64,000 nucleotides of DNA from Aliishimia sp963721175 (GTDB lineage: Bacteria; Pseudomonadota; Alphaproteobacteria; Rhodobacterales; Rhodobacteraceae): assembly GCA_963721175.1 (NCBI GenBank), contig CAVRIG010000018.1, positions 62,001-126,000 of the forward strand, written 5' to 3'. The notes under the pieces were generated by a model that saw nothing but the letters and a program-made list of their open reading frames with translations, did not search any database and was not told the DNA's origin. Of the stretch, positions 49,025 through 58,359 are shown in pieces; position 1 is the stretch's first letter; the number at the start of each line of letters is the position of its first letter. The position numbers and the translations under genes were made by a program.

Positions 49025-50782
49025 ATGAATGAAAAACGCATAGCGCGCCGGCTCGCGGCGATCATGTGCGCGGATGTTGCAGGGTATTCGCGCATGATGG
49101 GTGCGGACGAGTCCGGCACACTCGCGGTGCTGAAATCGCTCCGCAAGGAGGTTCTGTCGCCCACGGTCGCCGCGCATGGCGGGCGGGTAGTCAAGCTGAT
49201 GGGCGATGGCGCACTGGTCGAGTTCACCAGCGTCGTCGATGCCGTGGCCTGCGCCGTGGCAATCCAGAAGGCGCTGGCTCAAAGAAACGAGCCGCTGCCC
49301 GAGGACAAGCGCGTCCAACTGCGGATCGGTGTGAACCTCGGCGACATCATGATCGAGGGCAAGGACATCTATGGCGACGGGGTCAACGTTGCGGCGCGCC
49401 TTGAATCCGTCGCGCGCCCCGGCCAGGTCGCTCTGAGCGGTACGGCTTTCGAACACACGGGCTCCCGCATCGGCGAGGGCTTCACCGATACAGGTCTGCA
49501 CGAACTGAAAAACATCGCGTCACCGGTAAGGGTCTTTCTCTGGCCACCGGATGCGGAGGTCGCTCCGGAGCGAGAATCGCCAGCCCTGCCGGACAAGCCG
49601 TCAATCGCGGTGCTGCCCTTCGACAACATGTCGGGCGACCCGGATCAGGCCTATTTTGCCGACGGAGTCGTGGAGTCGATCACCGCCGCGCTGAGCCGGA
49701 TCAAGAGCTTCTTCGTGATCGCGCGCAATTCCGCCTTCGCCTACAAGGGACGTTCCGTGAACGTGCGGGATATCGGCCGCGAGTTGGGCGTGGCCTACGT
49801 GCTCGAAGGGTCGGTGCAGCGGGCCGGTAATCGGGTGCGCATAACCGTCCAGCTGGTCGAGACGCACGGCGGCGCCCATCTCTGGGCCGAGAAGTACGAT
49901 GGCGCCCTGCATGACATCTTCGATCTGCAGGACGCGATAACCGAACAGGTGGCGGGCGCACTCGAACCCTCGATCCGGCTGGCCGAGGTGGAGCGCGCGC
50001 GCCGCAAACGCCCGCAGGATCTCGGCGCCTACGACTACACAATGCGCGCGCTGCCGCACGTCTGGATGATGGAAAAGCACGAGGCCGCCCGAGCGCTGGA
50101 ACTCCTCGACGCGGCGCTCGAGATCGACCCCGACTATCCACTGGCTCTGGCGCTCGCCGCCTGGTGCTGGGCGCAGCATTCTGTCTACAACTGGGCCGAA
50201 GACATCATCGGCACACGTGCGGAGGCGCTGGCGCGGGCGGAGCGCGCCGCGGCCCTTTCATCGGACGATCCCCTCATTCTCGCCATTCTGGGCGCGGTGC
50301 ACACCTTTGCGCGCAACTATGGGACCGCGCGGGTCTTGCTGGAACGTGCCATTCAACTCGATCCCAACGCGGCCTGGACGCTGAGCCGGCTGGGATGGCT
50401 GGAAAATTACGTCGACCGCCCTGTGGAGGCCGAGCAGCATTTTCGCCGCGCCATGCGGCTGAGCCCGCTCGACCCGATGAATTTCAACAATCTCGTGGGT
50501 CTTGGCAGTGCGCGTCAGGTCGCCGGAGATGACGATGGTGCCGCAGATTACTTCCTGCGCGCCCTGCAGGAACGTCCGAACGCCCATTGGGTGCATCGCA
50601 ACCTGGCCGCAGCCCTGCATGGCGCTGGCCGCGCTAGCGAAGCGTGCGCGTCCTGCGAAATCCTGATGGAGTCTTATCCAAATTTCACCGTGGAGAACTT
50701 CAAGCAGGCGATGGTGTTCTCCAAGCCCGTGCTCGACCGAATCGGCTCGCAACTTGTCGCCTTGGGCGTGAAGGAACGCTGA
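49025..50782 (+). CDS. class III adenylate/guanylate cyclase with TPR repeats
   Basis: The 585-residue soluble protein has an N-terminal class III cyclase domain: metal-binding aspartates in AIMCADVAGYSRMMGADE and VVKLMGDGALVEF, and the transition-state asparagine/arginine stretch GDGVNVAARLESVARPG. A central region (PSIAVLPFDNMSGDPDQAYF, LGVAYVLEGSVQRAGNRVRI) is the TolB-like domain common in these proteins. C-terminal TPR helices follow (RVLLERAIQLDPNAAWTLSR). It probably makes cAMP as a signal. It is divergent from the ECF sigma operon with 205 bases between the starts. Confidence 0.92.
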   Translation: MNEKRIARRLAAIMCADVAGYSRMMGADESGTLAVLKSLRKEVLSPTVAAHGGRVVKLMGDGALVEFTSVVDAVACAVAIQKALAQRNEPLPEDKRVQLRIGVNLGDIMIEGKDIYGDGVNVAARLESVARPGQVALSGTAFEHTGSRIGEGFTDTGLHELKNIASPVRVFLWPPDAEVAPERESPALPDKPSIAVLPFDNMSGDPDQAYFADGVVESITAALSRIKSFFVIARNSAFAYKGRSVNVRDIGRELGVAYVLEGSVQRAGNRVRITVQLVETHGGAHLWAEKYDGALHDIFDLQDAITEQVAGALEPSIRLAEVERARRKRPQDLGAYDYTMRALPHVWMMEKHEAARALELLDAALEIDPDYPLALALAAWCWAQHSVYNWAEDIIGTRAEALARAERAAALSSDDPLILAILGAVHTFARNYGTARVLLERAIQLDPNAAWTLSRLGWLENYVDRPVEAEQHFRRAMRLSPLDPMNFNNLVGLGSARQVAGDDDGAADYFLRALQERPNAHWVHRNLAAALHGAGRASEACASCEILMESYPNFTVENFKQAMVFSKPVLDRIGSQLVALGVKER

Positions 50783-50800
50783 CGCTACGACCCAGCCCGG

Positions 50801-52036
50801 TCAGACCGGCTCTTGCGTGTACTTCCTCAACTCGGCCCGCGCCACCTGACGCCGATGCACCGCATCGGGACCGTCGGCGAGCCGCAGCGTCCGCTGGTGC
50901 GTCCAGGCGATGGCGAGCGGCGTGTCCTGGCTGATCCCCTGCCCGCCATGCATCTGCACCGCCTCGTCGATCACCTTGAGCGAAACACGCGGCGCCACGA
51001 CCTTGATCTGGGAAATCCACGGCGCCGCCGCGCGTGCATCGCCCTGGTCCATCATCCACGCGGCCTTGAGGCAAAGCAGCCGCGCCATCTCTATCTCCAT
51101 CCGGCATTCGGCGATGATGTCGTAATTGGCACCGAGCTTCGCCAGCGGCTTGCCGAAGGCTTCCTTCGACAGCGACCGGCGACACATCAGCTCAAGCGCG
51201 GCCTCCGCCTGCCCGATGGCGCGCATGCAATGATGGATCCGCCCGGGCCCGAGGCGGCCTTGCGCGATCTCGAACCCGCGCCCCTCGCCCAGCAGCATGT
51301 TCTCGGTCGGCACGCGGACGTCGGTGAAACGGATATGCATGTGCCCGTGCGGCGCGTCGTCATGGCCATAGACCATCATCGGCCGCAGGATCTCGACGCC
51401 CTCCGCGCCGGCGGGCACGACGATCATCGATTGCCGCTTGTGCTTGGGCAGGTCGTCGCCCCCTGTCTTCACCATGACGATGTAGACCTTGCAGCGCGGA
51501 TCACCCGCCCCGCTGGCCCAGTATTTCTCGCCGTTCAGCACGTAATCGTCGCCATCCCGCACGCAGGCCATCGCGATGTTGGTTGCATCCGACGAGGCCA
51601 CGTCCGGCTCCGTCATCAGGTAGGCGGAGCGGATCTCGCCCTCCAGAAGCGGCGTCAGCCACTGCTCCTTCATCTGAGCGGAGCCGTAGCGTTCGAAGAC
51701 CTCCATGTTGCCCGTATCCGGCGCGGAGCAGTTGAAGACCTCCGCCCCGAGCGGCGTGCGCCCCATCTCCTCGGCGAAGTAGGCGTACTCGATCGTGGAC
51801 AGCCCGAAACCGCGGTCGCTGTCGGTCAGCCAGAAGTTCCAGAGCCCATCCGCTTTGGCCTTCGCCTTCAGACCTTCGAGGATCTCCGCCTGGCGCTCGG
51901 TGTATGTCCAGCGGTCGTCCTTGCCGATTTCGGCCTGGTACTCCTCCTCCAGCGGCATGATCTCGTCGCGGATCATGGTCCGGACACGGTCCAGAAGCTT
52001 CTCGTTCTCGGGCCGCATGGCAAAGCTCATGTCCAT
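50801..52036 (-). CDS. acyl-CoA dehydrogenase (ACAD10/11-like)
   Basis: The 411-residue flavoprotein has N-terminal helices (MRPENEKLLDRVRTMIRDEI), the middle beta domain (SAYLMTEPDVASSDATNIAM, YWASGAGDPRCKVYIVMVK) and C-terminal FAD domain (MCRRSLSKEAFGKPLAKLGA, QMHGGQGISQDTPLAIAWTH, RTLRLADGPDAVHRRQVARA). The last motif is typical of the ACAD10/11-like group. GGGAGG precedes ATG 52036. It faces the kinase-like gene across 94 bases, the pairing that is fused into one protein in mammalian ACAD10 and ACAD11. Confidence 0.9.
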   Translation of the reverse strand: MDMSFAMRPENEKLLDRVRTMIRDEIMPLEEEYQAEIGKDDRWTYTERQAEILEGLKAKAKADGLWNFWLTDSDRGFGLSTIEYAYFAEEMGRTPLGAEVFNCSAPDTGNMEVFERYGSAQMKEQWLTPLLEGEIRSAYLMTEPDVASSDATNIAMACVRDGDDYVLNGEKYWASGAGDPRCKVYIVMVKTGGDDLPKHKRQSMIVVPAGAEGVEILRPMMVYGHDDAPHGHMHIRFTDVRVPTENMLLGEGRGFEIAQGRLGPGRIHHCMRAIGQAEAALELMCRRSLSKEAFGKPLAKLGANYDIIAECRMEIEMARLLCLKAAWMMDQGDARAAAPWISQIKVVAPRVSLKVIDEAVQMHGGQGISQDTPLAIAWTHQRTLRLADGPDAVHRRQVARAELRKYTQEPV

Positions 52037-52130
52037 GATCGAAATCCTCCCTGACGCAATGTCGGTCTTGCCGCCGCAGGGTGACATTTGCTTAATCGAC
52101 AGATCAAGTCGAGAGGGGGAACGCAGCGTC

Positions 52131-53147
52131 ATGCACGAATACGACCACGCGGAGCTGGAAGGCTACCTGCACGCCAACGTGGAGGGGTTCGAACAGCTCG
52201 ACAGCGTCGAGAAATTCTCCGACGGCCAGTCCAACCCCACCTACAAGCTGACTTCTGGCGACAGACGCTTCGTGCTGCGGGCCAAGCCCCCCGGCAAGCT
52301 GCTGAAATCCGCGCATGCCGTCGACCGGGAGTTCCGCGTCATGCAGGCATTGGCGCCGACCGATGTGCCGGTGCCGCGCGTGCTGCACCTCACGGGCGAG
52401 GAAAGCCCGATGGGACCGCAGTTCTTCGTGATGGAGATGGTTGACGGCCGCGTGTTCTGGGATCCGGCCCTGCCGGAGATGGAGAAGGCCGACCGCACGG
52501 CGGTCTATGACGCCATGAACGCGGTGCTGGCCGCGCTCCACTCGGTCGATCCGGCCAAGGTCGGGCTCGAGGATTACGGCAAACCGGGCAACTATTTCGA
52601 ACGGCAACTCACCCGCTGGGCGCAGCAGTACAAGGCGTCGGAGACCGACGCGCTTGCAGACGCGGACTGGCTCATCGAGTGGCTGACGGCACACATGGTG
52701 CCCGATGACGGCCAGACCAGCATCGTGCATGGCGATTACCGCATCGACAACATGATCTTCGCCCCCGACGCACCTCGCGTCGCTGCCCTGCTGGATTGGG
52801 AGCTCTCGACGCTGGGCCACCCCTTCGCCGACCTCGCCTACCAATGCATGCACTGGCGCCTGCCGCACGAAGGCGATTTCCGCGGCCTTGGCGGCGTCGA
52901 CCGACCCGCACACGGACTTCCAACCGAGGATGAATACGTCGACCGCTATTGCCAGCGCCGCGGGATCGACCGGCCCGAAAACTGGCGCTTCTACGTCGTC
53001 TTCTCCTTCTTCCGGCTGCTCGCGATCCTGCAGGGCGTGCTGAAACGCGGGCTCGACGGCAACGCTTCGAATCCGCGCAACCTCGACCGCACACGCATGG
53101 TGATCGCCTTCATGGCCAAGGAAGCGCGCAAGCTGGCAGAAAGCTGA
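52131..53147 (+). CDS. aminoglycoside-phosphotransferase-like kinase (ACAD10/11 N-domain type)
   Basis: The 338-residue APH-fold kinase starts MHEYDHAELEGYLHANVEGF after GAGAGGGGGA. It has the nucleotide-binding SDGQSNPTYKLTSGDRRFVL and LRAKPPGKLLKSAHAVDREF stretches, the catalytic loop HGDYRIDN and the metal-binding LLDWELSTLGHPFADLAYQC. The family corresponds to the kinase domain fused to ACAD10/11, recently tied to phosphorylation of hydroxyacyl-CoA. Divergent pairing with the dehydrogenase supports a shared pathway. Antibiotic resistance is unlikely. Confidence 0.9.
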   Translation: MHEYDHAELEGYLHANVEGFEQLDSVEKFSDGQSNPTYKLTSGDRRFVLRAKPPGKLLKSAHAVDREFRVMQALAPTDVPVPRVLHLTGEESPMGPQFFVMEMVDGRVFWDPALPEMEKADRTAVYDAMNAVLAALHSVDPAKVGLEDYGKPGNYFERQLTRWAQQYKASETDALADADWLIEWLTAHMVPDDGQTSIVHGDYRIDNMIFAPDAPRVAALLDWELSTLGHPFADLAYQCMHWRLPHEGDFRGLGGVDRPAHGLPTEDEYVDRYCQRRGIDRPENWRFYVVFSFFRLLAILQGVLKRGLDGNASNPRNLDRTRMVIAFMAKEARKLAES

Positions 53148-53155
53148 ACCCGCTC

Positions 53156-53202
53156 CTTCTTTGGGTCGACAAGTACCTCGGGGTCCGGGGCAGCGCCCCG
53201 GG
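53156..53202 (+). repeat. dispersed intergenic repeat, copy C
   Basis: CTTCTTTGGGTCGACAAGTACCTC (53156-53179) repeats the core of copies A and B, again followed by a perfect stem, here CCGGGGC/GCCCCGG at 53185-53201. It starts 8 bases after the kinase stop codon and may act as its transcription terminator or mRNA 3' structure. Confidence 0.75.
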
Positions 53203-53272
53203 GCCTACGCGGCCCGAGCGCGAACGAAATCGCACGCAGCCGGAGGCTGCTCCGGTCAGGCGAGTTAGGAAA

Positions 53273-54443
53273 TCAGGCGACCCGGCGCCCCAGCACGTAG
53301 GTCTCGCGCACCTGCGACACACCCGCGACGCGGCGGAACCGGATCAGGTCAGCGCGCTTCCCGATCTCGATCCTGCCCCGGTCATCGAGCCCGGTCGCAT
53401 GGGCCGGCGCCGCCGTGACCGTGGCAAGCCCCTTCGCCACGTTGCCCCAGAGATCGGCGAGCATCATCCCGCCCATCAGAAGTGCGGCCGGCACGTAATC
53501 CGAGCTGAGGATATCGAGCAGCCCAGCCTCTGCCAGGTCGCTTGCGGCCACGTTGCCGGAATGGGATCCGCCGCGCACCAGGTTGGGCGCGCCCATGATC
53601 GTGGCGATCCCCGCGTTGCGGCACGCGGCTGCCGCTTCCTCGGTGGTCGGGAATTCGGCCATGTGAACGCCGTACTTCTGGCTCGTCGCGACCTGCGCCC
53701 CGGTGGTGTCGTCATGGCTGGCCAGCACCGCGCCGAACCGCTCCGCCGCCGCGACGGAAGCCGCTTCGTGACGCGCGCCCACCCGCTTCTGCAAATCGAA
53801 GAGGAATTCGCTGTACTCCTGGAAATCCGCGCGGGACATGCCGTGCTTGCCGCATACGTACTCCTCGAACTTTGAGATGTCCGTGAATTGTCGCTGCCCC
53901 GGCGTGTGATCCATCAGCGACACGATCCCGATGCGGTCTTCGGGGCCAAACTCGTCCAACTCCTCGATCGAGCGTCTCCGAGCAGGTCTCCGCGCGCAGG
54001 TGCAGACGGTGCGAGATCTTCAGCACGCCCGCGTCATGCATCTCCAGGATTTCGGTGGCGAGATTGCGCGCGTACTTGGCATAGTCGTTGCGATGCCCGC
54101 GCAGGATCGACCCCACCCGCAGCGCATCGAAGACGGTGGTGATCCCGCAGCCCGCCAGTTCCGCATCATGCGCGAGAATCGCAGGTCCGTGCGGCCAATT
54201 CGCCTGCGGGCGCGGCTTGATGTGACGCTCGAGGTTGTCGGTATGAAGCTCGATCAGCCCCGGGCTCAGGAAGTCGCCGTCCAGATCGACCGCGCCCGTG
54301 GGCACGTGCGCACCCGTATCGATGCCGGCGATATGGCCATCCGCGATGGTCACCGCGCCGTGCACGACCTCGTCCGCCAGAACCAGCCGCGCATTGGCAA
54401 GATGCAGCGTTGCGCCGTCGCGGTTCAGGTCCTTGGCATTCAT
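53273..54443 (-). CDS. phnM: alpha-D-ribose 1-methylphosphonate 5-triphosphate diphosphatase, one frameshift
   Basis: PhnM hydrolyses the triphosphate intermediate of the C-P lyase pathway to the 5-phosphate plus pyrophosphate. The N-terminal frame has the metal-binding SPGLIELHTDNLERHIKPRP and ITTVFDALRVGSILRGHRND. The frame breaks near 53970 after LHLRAETCSE and continues DEFGPEDRIGIVSLMDHTPG, VLASHDDTTGAQVATSQKYG and GAPNLVRGGSHSGNVAASDL. Length of about 390 residues is normal. Its start overlaps the phnN stop by ATGA. Confidence 0.93.
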
Positions 54444-54988
54444 TGCGTCACGGGCTCCTGAAACAGGCGGGCGCGGATATCGGCCACGGTAGCCGACAGC
54501 GCGCCGGAGTTATCGACAGATGTTACCGTAAGCCCGTCAGGTAAAGGATTCGGAACGCGGGATAAGCGTTTTCTGATCTGGTCCGCAGTCTCACGTCCGC
54601 GCGCGGCAAGACGCGCGGCCAGCACGTCGCGGTTGGCATCGAGCGCGAGGACCTCGAACCGAGCCACCTTCTCCGCTGCGACGCGGAGCACGGACCTAGA
54701 GAGATTCACGATCATGTCGCGTCCACTGTCCAACTCCCCCGCAACCTCCGTGGGGATGCCATACTGCAGCCCGTGCGCCTGCCACTGCAGCAGGAAGGCC
54801 CCAAGCTTCGCCATCTTGCGGAACTCGGCCTCGCGAACGCAGATATGGTCCTCGCCCTCCGGCTCGGGCGGGCGCGTGATCACCCGGCGGACGCGGCCGA
54901 GCCCCGGAACCGCCTCCGCCAGCGCCTGCATGACGGTGTCCTTGCCGACGCCCGACGGGCCGACGACAGCGATCAGCCGTCCGGTCAT
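54440..54988 (-). CDS. phnN: ribose 1,5-bisphosphate phosphokinase PhnN
   Basis: PhnN phosphorylates ribose 1,5-bisphosphate to PRPP, recycling the ribose released by the C-P lyase pathway. The 182-residue guanylate-kinase-like protein has the P-loop VVGPSGVGKDTVMQALAE at the N-terminus, then RVITRPPEPEGEDHICVREA and LQWQAHGLQYGIP. It overlaps phnM (ATGA) and phnL (4 bases), so it is made with the operon. Confidence 0.93.
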   Translation of the reverse strand: MTGRLIAVVGPSGVGKDTVMQALAEAVPGLGRVRRVITRPPEPEGEDHICVREAEFRKMAKLGAFLLQWQAHGLQYGIPTEVAGELDSGRDMIVNLSRSVLRVAAEKVARFEVLALDANRDVLAARLAARGRETADQIRKRLSRVPNPLPDGLTVTSVDNSGALSATVADIRARLFQEPVTQ

Positions 54989-55671
54989 GCTGCCACCTCC
55001 GGCGCGAAGCCGGAGACGTCGATCTCCCGGTCGGCAACCCGCGCCCGCGCCGCGCCGTCGTGAAAGATCCCGACGATGGCCGCACCGCGCGCCTTGGCCT
55101 CCTCGATCAGGCCCAGCACCGTCTCCCGGTTCGCGGGATCGAGTGAGGCGGTTGGCTCATCGAGCAGCAGCGCCGGATAGGCGCGGATGAACCCGCGCGC
55201 GATGTTCACCCGCTGCTGCTCGCCGCCGGAAAATGTCGTCGGGCTCAGCGTCCAGAGCGTCTCCTGGATCCGCAGCCGCGTCAGCATCTCCCGCGCGCGC
55301 TCCCGCGCAGCCTCCGCATCGACGCCCAGCGCCAGCAGCGGGTCCGCCACCACGTCCAGCGTCGGCACCCGCGGCACCACCCGCAGGAATTGCGACACGT
55401 AGCCCAGCGTCTCCCGGCGCAGCGCCAGCACCGTCCGCGGCGCGGCGCCGACGAGTTCCGTGCCCGCCGATCCGGATCGACCCGCCCTGGCAGAGGTAAT
55501 TGCCGTAGAGCATGCGCATCAGCGTCGATTTCCCCGCCCCGCTCTCGCCCGTCAGCGCCACGCATTCGCCCGGGTTCGACGCTCAAGCTGCGCGCCCGAC
55601 AGGACCGGGATCACCGCGCTGCCCTGATTGTGCAGGGTGAAGGATTTGGAGACGTTGTCGACCGCGATCAT
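54985..55671 (-). CDS. phnL: PhnL, ABC-ATPase-like component of the C-P lyase system, frameshifted
   Basis: PhnL is one of two ABC-type ATPase subunits associated with the C-P lyase core complex. ATG 55671 gives MIAVDNVSKSFTLHNQGSAV. Frames break near 55575 and 55460. Walker A is ALTGESGAGKSTLMRMLYGN, the signature FSGGEQQRVNIARGFI, Walker B LLLDEPTASLD. Length of about 228 residues is normal once joined. It is flanked by phnK upstream and phnN downstream. Confidence 0.9.
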
Positions 55672-55672
55672 G

Positions 55673-56444
55673 TCACACCTGCAAGACGGAGGAGACGAGG
55701 AGCTGGGTATAGGCGTGCTGCGGATCGTCGAGCACCTGGTCGGTGAGGCCCGTCTCCACCACGCGCCCCGATTTCATCACCATGAGCCGGTCGGCGAGCA
55801 GCCGCACCACTGCGAGGTCATGGGTCACGATCACCGCGCTCAGCCCCATGTCGCGGACCAGGGCACGCAAGCAGATCCAGAAGCCGCGCCTGCACCGACA
55901 CGTCGAGCCCGCCCGTCGGTTCATCCATGAACACCAGCCGCGGACCGGTGACGAGGTTGCGCGCGATCTGAAGCCGCTGCTGCATGCCTCCCGAAAACGT
56001 CGCCGGGCGGTCGTCGATCCGGCCGCCGTCGATCTCCACCCGGCCCAGCCAGTCAGTTGCCTGCTCGCGGATCTGTCCGTAGTGCCGCGCGCCCACCGCC
56101 ATCAGCCGCTCGCCCACGTTGCCGCCCGCGCTGACCGTCATGCGCAGCCCGTCGCGCGGGTTCTGGTGGACGAAGGCCCAGTCGGTGCGCGACAGCATCC
56201 GGCGTTCGGGCTCCGACATCGTCAGCACGTCGCGGGGCCCGTCCGTCCGCGTGTCGAAGAACACCTCGCCGCCCGTGGGCGCCAGATGACCGGCCATGCA
56301 ACTCAAGAGCGTCGACTTTCCCGATCCGCTCTCGCCCACGATCCCGATCACTTCGCCGGGCCAGAGTTCGAAGGACACGTCCTCGCAGCCGACATGGCGG
56401 CCGTAGTGCTTGGTGAGGCTGCGGACATCGAGGATCGGGGTCAT
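55673..56444 (-). CDS. phnK: PhnK, ABC-ATPase-like component of the C-P lyase system, frameshifted
   Basis: PhnK binds the PhnGHIJ core and is needed for phosphonate use. ATG 56444 overlaps the phnJ stop. MTPILDVRSLTKHYG precedes Walker A IVGESGSGKSTLLSCMAG, the signature TFSGGMQQRLQIARNL and Walker B VFMDEPTGGLDVSVQA. Near 55868 the frame breaks and the last 60 or so residues continue as RDMGLSAVIVTHDLAVVRLL to VLQV. Length of about 257 residues is normal. Confidence 0.92.
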
Positions 56445-57271
56445 GCCGCGTCCTCCCGGCGGGATGCGCAGTAGTCGGTGTCCGAACAGACGAACATGCG
56501 CGCACCCGCATCGTCGGTGATGATCTCGTCAAGGTAGCTGTCTCTCGCCCCGCAGAGGGCGCAGGGATGGTCGGCCTTGCTGGGATCGAAGGGATGATCC
56601 TCGAAATCGAGGCTCACGACGCGGGTCCAGGGCGGCAGCGCGTAGATCCGCTGCTCCCGTCCCGCACCGAAGAGCTGGATCGCGCCCATCTCCATCTTGG
56701 GGTTGTCGAATTTCGGGATCGGCGAGGGGTCCATGACGTACCGCCCCTCGATCTTCACCGGGTAGGCGTAGGCCGTGGCGATCGCCCCGTGCTGCGAGAT
56801 GTCCTCGTAGAGCTTCACGTGCATCAGCCCGTAATCCTCCAGCGCGTGCATCCGCCGCGTCTCGACTTCGGACGGCTCGAGGAACCGCAACGGCTCCGGG
56901 ATCGGCACCTGGTAGACGAGGATCTGGCCTTCGGTCAGTGGCGCCTCGGGGATCCGATGGCGGGTCTGGATCACGGTCGCCTCGGAGGTGTGTTCGGTCG
57001 TCGCCACATCCGCCGTGCGCTGGAAGAACCGGCGGATGGAGACGGCGTTGGTGGTGTCGTCCGCGCCCTGGTCGATCACCTTCAGCGTATCGTCGGGCGT
57101 CAGCACCGAGGCCGTCACCTGCACCCCGCCGGTGCCCCAGCCATAGGGCATCGGCATCTCGCGGCTGGCGAAAGGCACCTGGTATCCGGGGATCGCGAGC
57201 CCCTTCAGGATCGCCCGCCGGATCATGCGTTTGGTCTGCTCGTCGAGATATGCGAAGTTGTATTCGGTCAT
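56441..57271 (-). CDS. phnJ: PhnJ, radical-SAM C-P lyase
   Basis: PhnJ uses a 4Fe-4S cluster and SAM to break the carbon-phosphorus bond of ribose 1-phosphonate 5-phosphate. The 276-residue protein begins MTEYNFAYLDEQTKRMIRRA. The cysteine pattern C-x2-C-x21-C-x5-C near the C-terminus (starting CALCGARDSYLDE and ending CSDTDYC) matches that known for E. coli PhnJ exactly in spacing. All four cysteines are present and the frame is intact, so the catalytic subunit looks functional. Confidence 0.97.
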   Translation of the reverse strand: MTEYNFAYLDEQTKRMIRRAILKGLAIPGYQVPFASREMPMPYGWGTGGVQVTASVLTPDDTLKVIDQGADDTTNAVSIRRFFQRTADVATTEHTSEATVIQTRHRIPEAPLTEGQILVYQVPIPEPLRFLEPSEVETRRMHALEDYGLMHVKLYEDISQHGAIATAYAYPVKIEGRYVMDPSPIPKFDNPKMEMGAIQLFGAGREQRIYALPPWTRVVSLDFEDHPFDPSKADHPCALCGARDSYLDEIITDDAGARMFVCSDTDYCASRREDAA

Positions 57272-58359
57272 TCGGCAGCCTCCCGCGAAGCATTCGCCGC
57301 CTCGAACTCGCGCCTGAGCTTGCGCAGAAGCTCCGTCTCGGACTGGAAATCCACGTAATGCGGCAGCTTGATATGCTCGAGGAAGCCGGTCGCCTGGATG
57401 TTGTCGGCATGGTAGAGCACGAATTCCTCATCCTGCGCCGGCGCGCCGAGGTTATCCTCCCCCAACTCCTTCCAACGCAGCGCGCGGTCGACCAGCGCCA
57501 TGGAGATCGCCTTGCGCTCTGACTGGCCGAAGACGAGACCGTAGCCGCGGGTGAATTGCGGCGGTGTCGACTCCGACCCGCGGAACTGGTTCACGGTCTC
57601 GCATTCCGTGAGCGTGATCTCCCCGATCTCGATGGCGAAACCCAGCTCCGGGACCTCCATCTCCACCGCCACGGCGCCGATGCGGAGCTCGCCCACGAAG
57701 GCGTGGTTACGCGCGTATCCGCGCTGCGTCGAATAGGCGAGACCCAGCAGGAAGCCTTCGTCCGCGCGGGCCAGCGATTGCAGCCGCAGAGCACGCGAGG
57801 CCGGCAGTTCCAGCGGTGTACGGGTCAGGTCGTCCGGTTCGGCGCCCGCGTCGGCTTCGGTCTGGATCAGCCCCTCGGCGTTCAGGAACTCAGTGACTCG
57901 CGGCATCTCGTCCATGTCAGCGGGCGGCAGATCGCGCGACGCGGCCTCCCCGTCGGCGGCCAGCTTGAAATCCAGCAGGCGATGGGTGTAGTCGAAGGTC
58001 GGACCCAGCACCTGCCCGCCCGGCAGGTCCTTGAAGGTGGCGGAGATACGGCGGTCGCAGGCCATCGCATCGGTCTCCACCGGGTGCGAGGCGCCGAAGC
58101 GCGGCAGCGTCGTGCGATAGGCGCGGATCAGGAAAACCGCCTCGATCAGGTCGCCGCGGGCCTGCTTGATCGCCAGCGCGGCGAGGTCGGCATCGTAGAG
58201 CGAACCTTCGGCCATCACCCGCGCCACGGCGAGCGCCATCTGACCCTTGATCTGGTCTAGGGTCAGCTCGGCGATGTCCACCGAACCGCGGCGTTCCTCC
58301 GCCAGCCAGTCATGGGCGGCGTCGATCGCGGCCTCGCCACCTTTCACGGCCACGTACAT
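57268..58359 (-). CDS. phnI: PhnI, C-P lyase core subunit
   Basis: PhnI catalyses the nucleosidase-like step that joins phosphonate to the ribose of ATP with PhnG, PhnH and PhnL. The 363-residue protein starts MYVAVKGGEAAIDAAHDWLA, with RFGASHPVETDAMACDRRIS, AYSTQRGYARNHAFVGELRI and the C-terminal stretch DNIQATGFLEHIKLPHYVDF typical of the family. Its start overlaps the phnH stop (TGATG), and its stop overlaps phnJ. Confidence 0.96.
   Translation of the reverse strand: MYVAVKGGEAAIDAAHDWLAEERRGSVDIAELTLDQIKGQMALAVARVMAEGSLYDADLAALAIKQARGDLIEAVFLIRAYRTTLPRFGASHPVETDAMACDRRISATFKDLPGGQVLGPTFDYTHRLLDFKLAADGEAASRDLPPADMDEMPRVTEFLNAEGLIQTEADAGAEPDDLTRTPLELPASRALRLQSLARADEGFLLGLAYSTQRGYARNHAFVGELRIGAVAVEMEVPELGFAIEIGEITLTECETVNQFRGSESTPPQFTRGYGLVFGQSERKAISMALVDRALRWKELGEDNLGAPAQDEEFVLYHADNIQATGFLEHIKLPHYVDFQSETELLRKLRREFEAANASREAAE

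Noticed and set aside
52131..53147. Aminoglycoside resistance gene
   Set aside because: The APH fold is shared, but the sequence matches the ACAD-associated kinase group and sits beside an acyl-CoA dehydrogenase, not in a resistance context.
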